Shown in pieces: positions 56,119-64,000 of a stretch of DNA of 64,000 nt. The first letter of the stretch is position 1. Each line of letters begins with the position of its first letter. The position numbers and the translations under genes were made by a program. Source of the DNA: Bordetella sp. LUAb4. GTDB taxonomy: Bacteria > Pseudomonadota > Gammaproteobacteria > Burkholderiales > Burkholderiaceae_B. Below the pieces are notes generated by a model. It searched no databases. It was not told the DNA's origin and worked only from the letters and a program-made list of their open reading frames with translations. Location: assembly GCF_021325795.1 (NCBI RefSeq), contig NZ_JAHPZX010000002.1, forward strand, positions 806,001 through 870,000, read 5' to 3'.

Positions 56119-57290
56119 GCGGCCTCCGTAGTGCTGGGGGCGGGTTTGGCTTCGGGTATGGCTTCGGTTTTGGTTGCGGGCTTGGTTGCCGGCTTGGCGA
56201 TCTCCTGCGCCCGCCGTGCCAGCCTCGGCTTGACGTACTGCGCATAGAGGCCGGCCAGCCCGTTGGGGAAAGCCATCACCACGGCGATGAACAGGCCGCC
56301 CATCAGGAACAGCCACAGCTGCGGAAAGCTTTCCGAGAAATAGCTTTTGCCGAAGTTCACCAGCAGCGTGCCGTACACGGCGCCCAACAGGGACAGCCGG
56401 CCCCCCACCGCCGCGAAGATCACCATCTCGATGGAGGGCACGATGCCGACGAAGGACGGCGACATGAAACCGACCTGCAGCGTGAACATGGCGCCGCCGA
56501 TGGCCGAGAACACCGCGGCCACGCAGAACACGAACACCTTGAAGCTGGACACGTCGTAGCCGGAAAAACGCACCCGCTCTTCCTTGTCGCGCATCGCCAT
56601 CAGCAGCTTGCCCAGCTTGGACGACAGCAGGAAACGGCCGAACAGGATGCAGGCGAACAACAGTACCGCCGTGACGAAATACAGGATGACGCGCGCCGAG
56701 TCGGTACGGATATCCCATCCCAGCAGCGTGCGCAGGTCGGTGATGCCGTTGACGCCGCCCGTAAAGCCCTGTTGGCCGATGATCAGCACCGACAGGATCA
56801 AGGCCACGGCCTGCGTCACGATGGCGAAATAGGTGTCGCCCACACGCCGCTTGAACATGGCCACGCCCAGCACCAGGGCCAGCAACGCCGGCACGATGGG
56901 CACGGCGAACAGCGTGAAGATGAAGCTCTTGAACGGTACCCAGAACCACGGCAGGGACGTGAGCTGGTTCCAGTCCATGAAATCCGGGATGCCGGGCGTG
57001 GACTGGATCTTGGTGGCTTCCACGCTGGACGCTTCCAGCTTCAGGAACATCGCCATGCAGTAGCCGCCCAAGCCGAAGAACACGCCCTGCCCCAGACTGA
57101 GGATGCCGCCATAGCCCCAGCACAGCACCAGGCCCAGCGCCACGAAGGCATAGGTCAGGTACTTGCCCACCAGGTTCAGCCGGAAGCCGTCCAGCAGCAA
57201 GGGGAAGACGATGAAGAGAAGCGCCGCCAGGATGGCGATTCCGATCAGGCCTTCACGGCCGCCCAGGACGTTTTTGTATAGGGTTTTCAC
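56115..57290 (-). CDS. urtC: UrtC, ABC transporter permease (LivM type)
   Basis: 391 residues from GTG 57290 (VKTLYKNVLGG), supported by GGGAG upstream and 17 bp after urtB. About ten membrane helices, with GLVLCWGYGGILSLGQGVFFGLG near the start and RDKEERVRFSGYDVSSFKVF as the ATPase-contact loop. The C-terminus is a Lys/Thr/Ala-rich tail of about 25 residues. Forms the membrane channel with UrtB. Confidence 0.92.
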   Translation of the reverse strand: MKTLYKNVLGGREGLIGIAILAALLFIVFPLLLDGFRLNLVGKYLTYAFVALGLVLCWGYGGILSLGQGVFFGLGGYCMAMFLKLEASSVEATKIQSTPGIPDFMDWNQLTSLPWFWVPFKSFIFTLFAVPIVPALLALVLGVAMFKRRVGDTYFAIVTQAVALILSVLIIGQQGFTGGVNGITDLRTLLGWDIRTDSARVILYFVTAVLLFACILFGRFLLSSKLGKLLMAMRDKEERVRFSGYDVSSFKVFVFCVAAVFSAIGGAMFTLQVGFMSPSFVGIVPSIEMVIFAAVGGRLSLLGAVYGTLLVNFGKSYFSESFPQLWLFLMGGLFIAVVMAFPNGLAGLYAQYVKPRLARRAQEIAKPATKPATKTEAIPEAKPAPSTTEAA

Positions 57291-57307
57291 GTTCGTGCTC
57301 CCACCGC

Positions 57308-58225
57308 CTACTTGCGGACCTTGATTGAGAACAACCCTTGCGGGCGCAGCATCAGGATGATGACCACCGCGGACAGGGTCAGCACCTTGGCCATGGAGCC
57401 GGTCAGGAAGAACTCCGACACGGACTGGGTCTGGGCGATGACGAAGGCCGACGCGATGGTGCCGTACAGGCTGGCCGCGCCACCGAACACCACGGTCAGG
57501 AACGTATCGACGATGTACAGCGAACCGCTGGTCGGACCGGTCGAACCTATGGTGGTGAAGGCCGCGCCGGCGATGCCCGCGATACCGCAGCCCAGCGCGA
57601 AGGTCACGCGGTCGACCCGCTTGGTATCGATGCCCACCGAGCCGCTCATCACCCGGTTCTGCACCGTGGCCCGCACATGCAGGCCCCAGGTGGAACGGAA
57701 CAAGGCCAGCAGCAGGCCGCAGGTGAGTATCACGGTGATGATCATCACCACCAGACCATTGACGGGAATATCGACGCCGGGCAGCGGCTGCACCGATCCC
57801 ATCAGCCATTCCGGCAGGGTCGGGCTGACTTCGCGCGGGCCGAAGATGGAGCGCAGCGCCTGCTGCATGACCAGCGATAGGCCCCAGGTCGCCAGCAGCG
57901 TGTCCAGCGGGCGACGGTACAGATGGCGGATCATCAGCCACTCCACCAGCCAGCCCAGCGCGAAGGCGACGGCGAAGGCCGCCGCGATGGCGCAGAAAAA
58001 GTAGTAAGGCATGAGCGACGGCAGGTATTGCTGCGTCAGCTCCGAAAACAGATATGTCGTGTAGGCGCCGACGGCGAGAAACTCCCCGTGCGCCATGTTG
58101 ATGACCCCCATCTGGCCGAAAATGATGGCCAGGCCCAGGGCCATGAGCAAGAGAACGCTGAAGACGGACAGGCCATTGAAGCCCTGCATCAGGAGAATGG
58201 CACCCAGGTCTGAGAAGGATTCCAT
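57308..58225 (-). CDS. urtB: UrtB, ABC transporter permease (LivH type)
   Basis: 305 residues from ATG 58225. Typical LivH/UrtB motifs: GLAIIFGQMGVINMAHGEFL, TWGLSLVMQQALRSIFGP and VFGGAASLYGTIASAFV. The N-terminal long domain found in some UrtB proteins is absent. It lies 75 bp downstream of urtA. Confidence 0.92.
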   Translation of the reverse strand: MESFSDLGAILLMQGFNGLSVFSVLLLMALGLAIIFGQMGVINMAHGEFLAVGAYTTYLFSELTQQYLPSLMPYYFFCAIAAAFAVAFALGWLVEWLMIRHLYRRPLDTLLATWGLSLVMQQALRSIFGPREVSPTLPEWLMGSVQPLPGVDIPVNGLVVMIITVILTCGLLLALFRSTWGLHVRATVQNRVMSGSVGIDTKRVDRVTFALGCGIAGIAGAAFTTIGSTGPTSGSLYIVDTFLTVVFGGAASLYGTIASAFVIAQTQSVSEFFLTGSMAKVLTLSAVVIILMLRPQGLFSIKVRK

Positions 58226-58300
58226 GGCTGGCCTCGAGGTAGACGTTGATACGGTCGCGCGGACAGCGGACGGCAAGGCGGCCGCCGTCCGCGCACTGGC

Positions 58301-59563
58301 TTACTGATAGCCCTTGGGGAAGGGATCCGGCTTGATCAAGTCCTTGGTTTCGAAGACCACGTCGAACTGGCCGTCCTTGCGGATCTGGCCCACGCGGGTG
58401 CGGCTCCACAAGTGGTGGTTGGGGTCGACTTTCACGTAGCCTTCCGGCGCATCCGTGAATTCCTGGCCCGGGGCCGCCGCCACCACCTTGTCGACGTCGA
58501 AGCTGCCGGCCTTCTCGACCGCCATCTTCCACAGCCACGGTCCCAGGTAAGCCGCCTGCGTGACGTCACCGATCACCGCGTTGGCGCCGTACTTGGCTTT
58601 GAAGGCGGCCACGAACTTCTTGTTATTGGGGTTGTCCAGGCTTTGGAAGTACTTCATGCACGACCAGAAGCCTTCGGCGTTTTCACCGCCTATCCCCAGC
58701 AGTTCGTCCTCGGTCACGGAAAGCGTCAGCAGCTTCTGCTTGTCGGCGGTGACGCCGGCGGCCTTCAGTTGCTTGTAGAAGGACACGTTGCTGCCGCCCA
58801 CCACGTCGGCGAACACGACGTCCGGCTTCTTCAGCTTGATCTTGTTGATCAGCGAACCGAACTGCGTGTGGCCCAGGGGGAAATAATCCTCGCCCACCAC
58901 TTCGCCCTTGAGCACGTTCTCGATGTGCTTGCGGGCGATCTTGTTCGAGGTGCGCGGCCAGATGTAGTCCGAGCCCACCAGGTAGAACGTCTTGGCTTTT
59001 TTCTCTTCGTGCAGCCAGTTCAGGCTGGCGAGAATCTGCTGGGTGGCTTCCTGGCCGGTGTAGAACACGTTCTTGGACTGCTCCAGGCCTTCGTAGAAGG
59101 TCGGGTAGTAAAGCAGGCCGTTTTCCTTTTCGAACACCGGCAGCACCGCCTTGCGCGAAGCCGAAGTCCAGCAGCCGAATACGGTGGCGACCTTGTCGCT
59201 GACCAGCAGCTTGCGCGCCTTTTCAGCGAAGGTGGGCCAGTCGGACGCGCCGTCTTCCTGGATGATCTTGATCTGGCGGCCCAGAATACCGCCGGCGGCG
59301 TTGATCTGCTCGATCGCCAGGCGCTCGGCCTGGATGGAGCCGGTTTCGCTGATGGCCATGGTGCCGGTGGCCGAGTGCAATTGGCCCACGGTCACTTCGG
59401 TGTCGGTCACGGCCCGCCCCGTGGTGTTGACGACGGCCGTGGCGGGTCCGGCGGCGCGGCTGAAAGCGGGCATGCCCAGCAGCGGCAGCGATGCCAGCGT
59501 CAGTGCCGCGCGCCGGCGCGAGGGCGACGCGAGTTCGTTTTGGAAGGGGGGTTTGCGAGACAT
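58301..59563 (-). CDS. urtA: UrtA, periplasmic urea/short-chain-amide binding protein
   Basis: 420 residues from ATG 59563 with AAGGAG 6 bp upstream. A Tat-like, Arg-rich leader (SRRRAALTLASLPLLG) serves for export. The type I periplasmic-binding fold is clear, with IKIIQEDGASDWPTFAEKA, GCWTSASRKAVLPV, NGLLYYPTFYEGLE and GSDYIWPRT, all typical of UrtA/FmdD-type proteins. First gene of the urtABCDE-fmdAB series, divergent from the transporter-kinase gene. Confidence 0.94.
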   Translation of the reverse strand: MSRKPPFQNELASPSRRRAALTLASLPLLGMPAFSRAAGPATAVVNTTGRAVTDTEVTVGQLHSATGTMAISETGSIQAERLAIEQINAAGGILGRQIKIIQEDGASDWPTFAEKARKLLVSDKVATVFGCWTSASRKAVLPVFEKENGLLYYPTFYEGLEQSKNVFYTGQEATQQILASLNWLHEEKKAKTFYLVGSDYIWPRTSNKIARKHIENVLKGEVVGEDYFPLGHTQFGSLINKIKLKKPDVVFADVVGGSNVSFYKQLKAAGVTADKQKLLTLSVTEDELLGIGGENAEGFWSCMKYFQSLDNPNNKKFVAAFKAKYGANAVIGDVTQAAYLGPWLWKMAVEKAGSFDVDKVVAAAPGQEFTDAPEGYVKVDPNHHLWSRTRVGQIRKDGQFDVVFETKDLIKPDPFPKGYQ

Positions 59564-59682
59564 CGAACGCTCCTTGCGGATGAGACGCTTTAGGGGAAAC
59601 CCGATGTCGCGGCGATGGTTCAATATGCGCCGCGCCCGGGGGTTCGATGCAATACTAGGAACCTATGACGCAGCGCAACATA

Positions 59683-59746
59683 CGTTGATTGACGTAGTGG
59701 CCGTGCCGCCCCCAGCGGGTACAAAGCAGGCATACGTCAATCAACG
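59683..59746. promoter_or_regulatory. 14-bp inverted repeat in the urtA/transceptor promoter region
   Basis: CGTTGATTGACGTA (59683-59696) and TACGTCAATCAACG (59733-59746) are perfect inverted repeats, 36 bp apart, in the 221-bp gap between two divergent genes. The left arm is itself a partial palindrome (TACGT...ACGTA). A TACGTA also follows at 59749-59754. Distance and symmetry suit two dimers of a response regulator. No convincing sigma-54 box was seen. Confidence 0.65.
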
Positions 59747-59784
59747 CATACGTAGATACCTGAACACAACAAGGGACAGCAAGC

Positions 59785-62700
59785 GTGGACGCCAGCGCAA
59801 CTCAACGCATCGTCAAGATCAGGCGCGACTACAACACGTGGGTCGCCAACGAGACCTTGGAAGACTACGCACTGCGTTTCACGCCGCTGTCCTTCCGCAA
59901 ATGGTCGGAGTTCCGCGTCGCCAATACGGCGGTGGGCGCCCTCTCCTTTCTGGCGCTGGAAGCCATAGGCGGCGCGCTGGCCTTGAACTACGGGTTCATC
60001 AACGCCTTCTGGTCCATCATGGCCGTGTCGGTGCTGATCTTCCTTACCGGCTTGCCGATTGCCTATTACGCCGCCCGCCATGGGCTGGACATGGACCTGC
60101 TCACGCGCGGCGCCGGCTTCGGCTACATCGGTTCGACCATCACTTCGCTGATCTATGCCTCCTTCACCTTCATCTTCTTCGCCCTGGAAGCGGCCATCAT
60201 GGCGCTGGCGATCGAGCTGTGTACGGGCTTGCCGCTATCGCTGGGCTATCTGGTGTGCGCGGTGGTCATCATCCCTTTCGTCACTTATGGCATCACGCTG
60301 GTGAACCGGCTGCAGGCCTGGACGCAGCCGGTGTGGCTAGTGCTGCTGGTGCTGCCGTATGTGTTCATCCTGATGAAGGATCCGGGCGCGCTCGCGGGCC
60401 TGTTCGACTATGCCGGACGTGCCGGTGGCGGCCATTTCGATCTGCTGATGTTCGGCGCTGGCGTCGCGGTGGGTGCGTCGCTCATTACGCAGATCGGCGA
60501 GCAGGTCGACTTCCTGCGCTTTCTGCCCGCCAAGACGGCCGCCAATCGCAAGCGCTGGTGGCTGGCCCTGCTCTGTGCGGGACCAGGCTGGATCGTGCCC
60601 GGCGCGGCCAAGATGCTGGCCGGCGCCTTCCTTGCGTACCTGGCTTTGCAACATGGCGTGCCGGCGGCCAAGGCGGCGGATCCTACCAAGATGTACCTGG
60701 TGGCCTTCGGCTATGTCTTCGCGCATCCGGCCTGGGCCTTGGGCGCGATGACCTTGTTCGTGGTGATTTCCCAGGTCAAGATCAACGTCACCAATGCCTA
60801 CGCCGGTTCGCTGGCCTGGTCCAATTTTTTCGCCCGCATCACCCACAGCCATCCCGGCCGCGTGGTGTGGCTGGTATTCAACGTGCTGATTGCCATCGGC
60901 CTGATGGAGATGGGCGTGTTCGACGCGCTCGAGCACGTCCTGGGCATCTTCGCGCATGTGGCCATCGCGTGGATAGGCTCGCTGGTGGCCGACCTGGTGA
61001 TCAACAAGCCGCTGGGTCTGAGCCCGCGCGGCATCGAGTTCCGCCGCGCCTACCTGTACGACATCAACCCGGTGGGCGTGGGCAGCATGCTGGTGTCGCT
61101 GGTGTTGTCCCTGGTGGCCTATGCGGGCGTCTTCGGTGCGATGGCCCAGGCGCTGTCGCCCTTCATCGCCCTGCTGGCCGCCTTCGTCACCGCGCCGGCG
61201 ATCGCGTGGGCCACGCGAGGCCGATATTACCTGGCCCGCCAGCCGCATGACCTGACGGGTCTGGCGGAGAAAACGGCCTGTGGCGCAGGTTGCGGTGCCG
61301 GTGGCGAAGGCGACGGATGCGCCAGTCCCTGTCGCGACCTTGCGGGGCGTGCCGAGGTTGGCGCGAACGGTGACCTGGCGGTTGGCGCGGGTGCTGCGGT
61401 GAAGGTCTACAGCCTGCGCTGCGTCATCTGTTCCAACCTGTTCGAGTCGCAGGACATGGCGCAGTGCCCCGCGTACAACGGCGTCATCTGCTCCCTGTGC
61501 TGCACGCTGGACGCCCGTTGCCAGGACCGCTGCAAGACCGATTCACGCCTGCAGGATCAACTGGGCGCGGCCCTGAGGCGCGTGCTGCCAGGCGCCGCCA
61601 CGCCCCTGTTCCATACCCGGCTGGCCCACTACCTGGTCATCATCGGCATGATAGGCGGGCTGCTGGCCGCCATCCTGTCGCTGGTCTACTTCCAGGAAGC
61701 CGTCACCTTCGCGCAAATAGGCGCCGACACCTCGGCGCTGCGTTCGACGTTCCTGAAGCTGTTCGCCGCGCTGCTGCTGATCGGCGGCGTGGCCGCGTGG
61801 TGGTTGGTGCTGACCAACGAAAGCCGCCAGGTGGCGCAAGAGGAATCGGACCGCCAGACCAATCTGCTGCTGAAGGAAATCGAAGCCCATCGCGAAACCG
61901 ACGCCCAACTGCAGAAGGCCAAGGAAGCCGCCGAGGCCGCCAACCTGGCCAAGAGCCGTTTCATGGGCGGCATGAGCCATGAATTGCGCGCGCCGCTGAA
62001 CAGCATCCTGGGCTATGCGCAGATCCTGCAGCGTGATGCCGCCATGCCCACGGGGCGGCGCGAAGCCATCGACGTCATCCATCGCAGCGGCAAGCATCTG
62101 ATCGGCCTGATCGACGGCCTGCTCGACATCGCCCGCATCGAAGCGGGCAAGCTGCGACTGGAGACCGCGGACTTGCGGCTGCCGGAATTCCTGGACCAGA
62201 TCGTCAGGATGTTCCAGCCGCAGACCGCGCTCAAGGAGCTGGCTTTCCATTACGAGGCGGCGCCCAATCTGCCCAAGATCGTCCACATCGACGAGAAGCG
62301 GCTGCGCCAGATCCTCATCAACCTGATGAGCAATGCGGTCAAATTCACCCGTGGCGGCCACGTGGCGCTGCGCGTGCGCTATGCCTCGAACATGGTGCAG
62401 ATGGAAGTCGAGGACAGCGGCGCGGGGATACCGGCGGAAGACCTGGAGCGCATCTTCATGCCCTTCGAACGCAGTTGGGCGGCGACCGAGCAGGCCGATA
62501 CCGGTACCGGCCTGGGCCTGACCATCTGCCGCATGTTGACGGGCATCATGGGCGGTGAATTGACGGTACGCAGTGAAGTCGGCAAGGGCAGCGCGTTCAC
62601 CTTGAAACTGTTCCTGCCGGAGGTGCGTTCGCCGCGCAGCGATCTGCGGCCCAGCGGTCCCGTGGTCGGCTACGCCGGGGAACGGCGCAGCGTGTTGATC

Positions 62701-63321
62701 GTCGACGACCAGCCCTCGCAGCGCCGCATCCTGCGCGCCATGCTGGAGCCTTTGGGGTTTGACATCCATGAAGCGAGCAATGGACAGGACTGCCTGGCGC
62801 AGGTGCACACACTGCGGCCGGCCCTGATCCTGATGGACATCTCCATGCCTGGCCTGCCGGGGTCGGAAGTGTGCCGCGTATTGCGTGATCAAGGGGTGGC
62901 CGTGCCTGTGATCATCGTGTCGGCCAATGCCTACAGCCTGGATCCCAAGGAAGCGGTGGAGGCGGGTCTTACCGACTGGATGATGAAGCCGGTCAACTTG
63001 GATGATCTACTCAGCAAGATCGGCCTGCATCTGAAACTGGAGTGGGTGCTGCAAGCCCTGCCGCCCGATCCACAGGCGCCCAACGAGGCGAGCCTGCGCT
63101 TGGTGGCGCTGGAGCGCGAGGATGCCGAGTCCCTGCTGGAGTTGGGCGCCATGGGCTACATCAAGGGGATTTTCGCGCGCCTGGACGAGATCCGCGCGCG
63201 CGCGCCGCACACCGCGCCCTTGATCGACCACCTGGCGCTGCTGGCCAAGGATTTCCGGCTGACCGAATACAACACGCTATTGAAGGAGTATGTACAGCAC
63301 CATGCCGCAAGCCTCCGATAA
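59785..63321 (+). CDS. NCS1 permease-like/Cys-rich/histidine kinase/receiver hybrid sensor
   Basis: 1178 residues. Residues 1-480 are an NCS1 (nucleobase/hydantoin permease-like) domain with about 12 membrane helices (WVANETLEDYALRFTP, TRGAGFGYIGSTIT, ITQIGEQVDFLRFLP). Residues 499-583 hold 12 cysteines. Two further membrane helices (about 616-634, 657-677) follow, then a coiled coil, the dimerisation helix with His732 (SHELRAPL), the N box (Asn850), ATP-site motifs at 877-883 and 907-912, and a receiver (Asp974/975, Asp1018, Lys1068). The C-terminus is a helical tail. It is probably a membrane receptor in which a transporter-like domain senses the substrate. Divergent from urtA; overlaps the next regulator gene by 20 bp. 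Confidence 0.92.
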   Translation: MDASATQRIVKIRRDYNTWVANETLEDYALRFTPLSFRKWSEFRVANTAVGALSFLALEAIGGALALNYGFINAFWSIMAVSVLIFLTGLPIAYYAARHGLDMDLLTRGAGFGYIGSTITSLIYASFTFIFFALEAAIMALAIELCTGLPLSLGYLVCAVVIIPFVTYGITLVNRLQAWTQPVWLVLLVLPYVFILMKDPGALAGLFDYAGRAGGGHFDLLMFGAGVAVGASLITQIGEQVDFLRFLPAKTAANRKRWWLALLCAGPGWIVPGAAKMLAGAFLAYLALQHGVPAAKAADPTKMYLVAFGYVFAHPAWALGAMTLFVVISQVKINVTNAYAGSLAWSNFFARITHSHPGRVVWLVFNVLIAIGLMEMGVFDALEHVLGIFAHVAIAWIGSLVADLVINKPLGLSPRGIEFRRAYLYDINPVGVGSMLVSLVLSLVAYAGVFGAMAQALSPFIALLAAFVTAPAIAWATRGRYYLARQPHDLTGLAEKTACGAGCGAGGEGDGCASPCRDLAGRAEVGANGDLAVGAGAAVKVYSLRCVICSNLFESQDMAQCPAYNGVICSLCCTLDARCQDRCKTDSRLQDQLGAALRRVLPGAATPLFHTRLAHYLVIIGMIGGLLAAILSLVYFQEAVTFAQIGADTSALRSTFLKLFAALLLIGGVAAWWLVLTNESRQVAQEESDRQTNLLLKEIEAHRETDAQLQKAKEAAEAANLAKSRFMGGMSHELRAPLNSILGYAQILQRDAAMPTGRREAIDVIHRSGKHLIGLIDGLLDIARIEAGKLRLETADLRLPEFLDQIVRMFQPQTALKELAFHYEAAPNLPKIVHIDEKRLRQILINLMSNAVKFTRGGHVALRVRYASNMVQMEVEDSGAGIPAEDLERIFMPFERSWAATEQADTGTGLGLTICRMLTGIMGGELTVRSEVGKGSAFTLKLFLPEVRSPRSDLRPSGPVVGYAGERRSVLIVDDQPSQRRILRAMLEPLGFDIHEASNGQDCLAQVHTLRPALILMDISMPGLPGSEVCRVLRDQGVAVPVIIVSANAYSLDPKEAVEAGLTDWMMKPVNLDDLLSKIGLHLKLEWVLQALPPDPQAPNEASLRLVALEREDAESLLELGAMGYIKGIFARLDEIRARAPHTAPLIDHLALLAKDFRLTEYNTLLKEYVQHHAASLR

Positions 63322-64000
63322 TAAATTGGTGATGCTGGTCGATGACACGCCCGACAACTTGAAAATGCTGTCGGATGCGTTGGACGAGGCCGGCTATATG
63401 GTCGTTGTCGCCACGGATGGGGCGTCGGCCTTGGAGCGATTGGATTTCGTGCTGCCGGACATCGTGCTGATGGATGCCTTGATGCCGGTGATGGATGGTT
63501 TCGAGGCCTGCCGTCGCATCAAGGCGCATCCGGTGGCGGCCCATGTACCGGTGGTCTTCATGACCGGGCTGACCGAACCGGAGCATGTGGTGCGTGGATT
63601 TCAGGCGGGTGGCATCGATTACGTCACCAAGCCCATCGATACCGATGTGGTGCTGGCGCGGCTGGACGCGCATCTGCGCAATGCCCGCATCATGTCGGTG
63701 GCCATGAACGCCATGGACGCGGTAGCCAATGCGGTGGTAGTGCTGGACGGGCAAGGCCAGGTGACGTGGAAGACGAGCAAGGCGCGGCTATGGTTGAGTG
63801 AATATTTCGATCATGCTGAAAGCAGCGCGGGACTGCCGCCGGTGCTGACGACGTGGATCGCACAACAGCTGGAGCGGCCGCGGGCGGAGGATGCAGCGGC
63901 GTTCACGGTCACGGCGGGCAATGGCCGTGATCATGGCAATGCTAATGCTGATGGCGGTGCCGGTGCCGGTGCCGGTGCTGCCGCTGCTTCTCAAAACGCT
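63302..64000 (+). CDS. Response regulator, 5' part (runs off the window)
   Basis: 233 residues visible from ATG 63302, without a stop. Receiver domain with Asp14/Asp15, phospho-acceptor Asp58 (VLMDALMPVMDG) and Lys110 (YVTKPIDTD), ending near residue 128. Then a PAS-like segment (MNAMDAVANAVVVLDGQG) and a Gly/Ala/Asn-rich low-complexity stretch at the window edge. An output domain, probably DNA-binding of LuxR type, would lie outside (inference). The start is inside the kinase gene's last 20 bp, so translation is coupled and this is the likely partner. Confidence 0.88.
   Translation, partial: MPQASDNKLVMLVDDTPDNLKMLSDALDEAGYMVVVATDGASALERLDFVLPDIVLMDALMPVMDGFEACRRIKAHPVAAHVPVVFMTGLTEPEHVVRGFQAGGIDYVTKPIDTDVVLARLDAHLRNARIMSVAMNAMDAVANAVVVLDGQGQVTWKTSKARLWLSEYFDHAESSAGLPPVLTTWIAQQLERPRAEDAAAFTVTAGNGRDHGNANADGGAGAGAGAAAASQNA

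Noticed and set aside
57291-58538. Upstream extension of the urtC frame into urtB
   Set aside because: UrtB is clearly encoded there in another frame, and GTG 57290 with a ribosome site gives a normal UrtC.
59564-59784. Sigma-54 promoter for urtA
   Set aside because: No GG/GC pair with the 10-bp spacing of a -24/-12 promoter was convincing on the leftward strand.

Overview
The window is high-GC, densely coded bacterial chromosome with many short or 4-bp overlapping gene junctions. Three Bug (TctC-type) tripartite-transporter binding proteins, a CaiB-type CoA-transferase, a urea/amide ABC transporter with formamidase, and the overall gene style point to a betaproteobacterium of the Alcaligenaceae (Bordetella/Achromobacter type). 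That placement is inference from gene content; no rRNA or tRNA gene was seen.

Layout. 1-4216: the end of a type VI secretion cluster (tssE end, tssF, tssG, tssA), facing clpB with a sigma-32-like promoter. 6833-7428: a gene-free stretch with two diverged copies of a structured, hairpin-ended element 172 bp apart. 7429-12919: malate synthase, a LysR regulator behind a pentanucleotide repeat tract, a secreted alpha/beta hydrolase, folE and a periplasmic FKBP isomerase. 12966-15344: GH3 beta-glucosidase. 15485-25176: two organic-acid uptake/catabolism loci (CoA-transferase, GntR, enoyl-CoA hydratase, Bug; then LysR divergent from an enolase-superfamily enzyme and two Bug proteins), with a Nudix hydrolase between them. 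25291-27801: a binding-protein/permease fusion and a Lon-substrate-binding-domain protein. 27866-35411: a leftward trehalose/glucan operon otsB-otsA-debranching enzyme-glucosidase. 35541-39207: QseBC/PmrAB-like two-component system and a DegP/MucD protease whose upstream region carries a PmrA-type box. 39378-46499: a degenerate NlpD-like lipoprotein, a membrane protein, small unknowns, then a heat-shock group (hsp20-lon, coupled, with a sigma-32-like promoter; YegD-like Hsp70). 46719-48149: an orphan TPR/ATP-grasp protein. 48146-50651: ABC-2 exporter plus spermidine-synthase-like protein. 50754-52682: DapA-family aldolase and JmjC-type oxygenase.

52871-64000 is the most interesting part. A leftward operon urtABCDE-fmdA-fmdB (high-affinity uptake of urea or short amides plus formamidase) diverges from a 1178-residue protein that joins an NCS1 permease-like domain, a 12-cysteine module, a histidine kinase and a receiver. 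It overlaps a second response-regulator gene that runs off the window. A 14-bp inverted repeat sits in the shared promoter region. The arrangement reads as one sense-import-hydrolyse module for urea or amides; the ligand and the target promoters are inferred, not shown.
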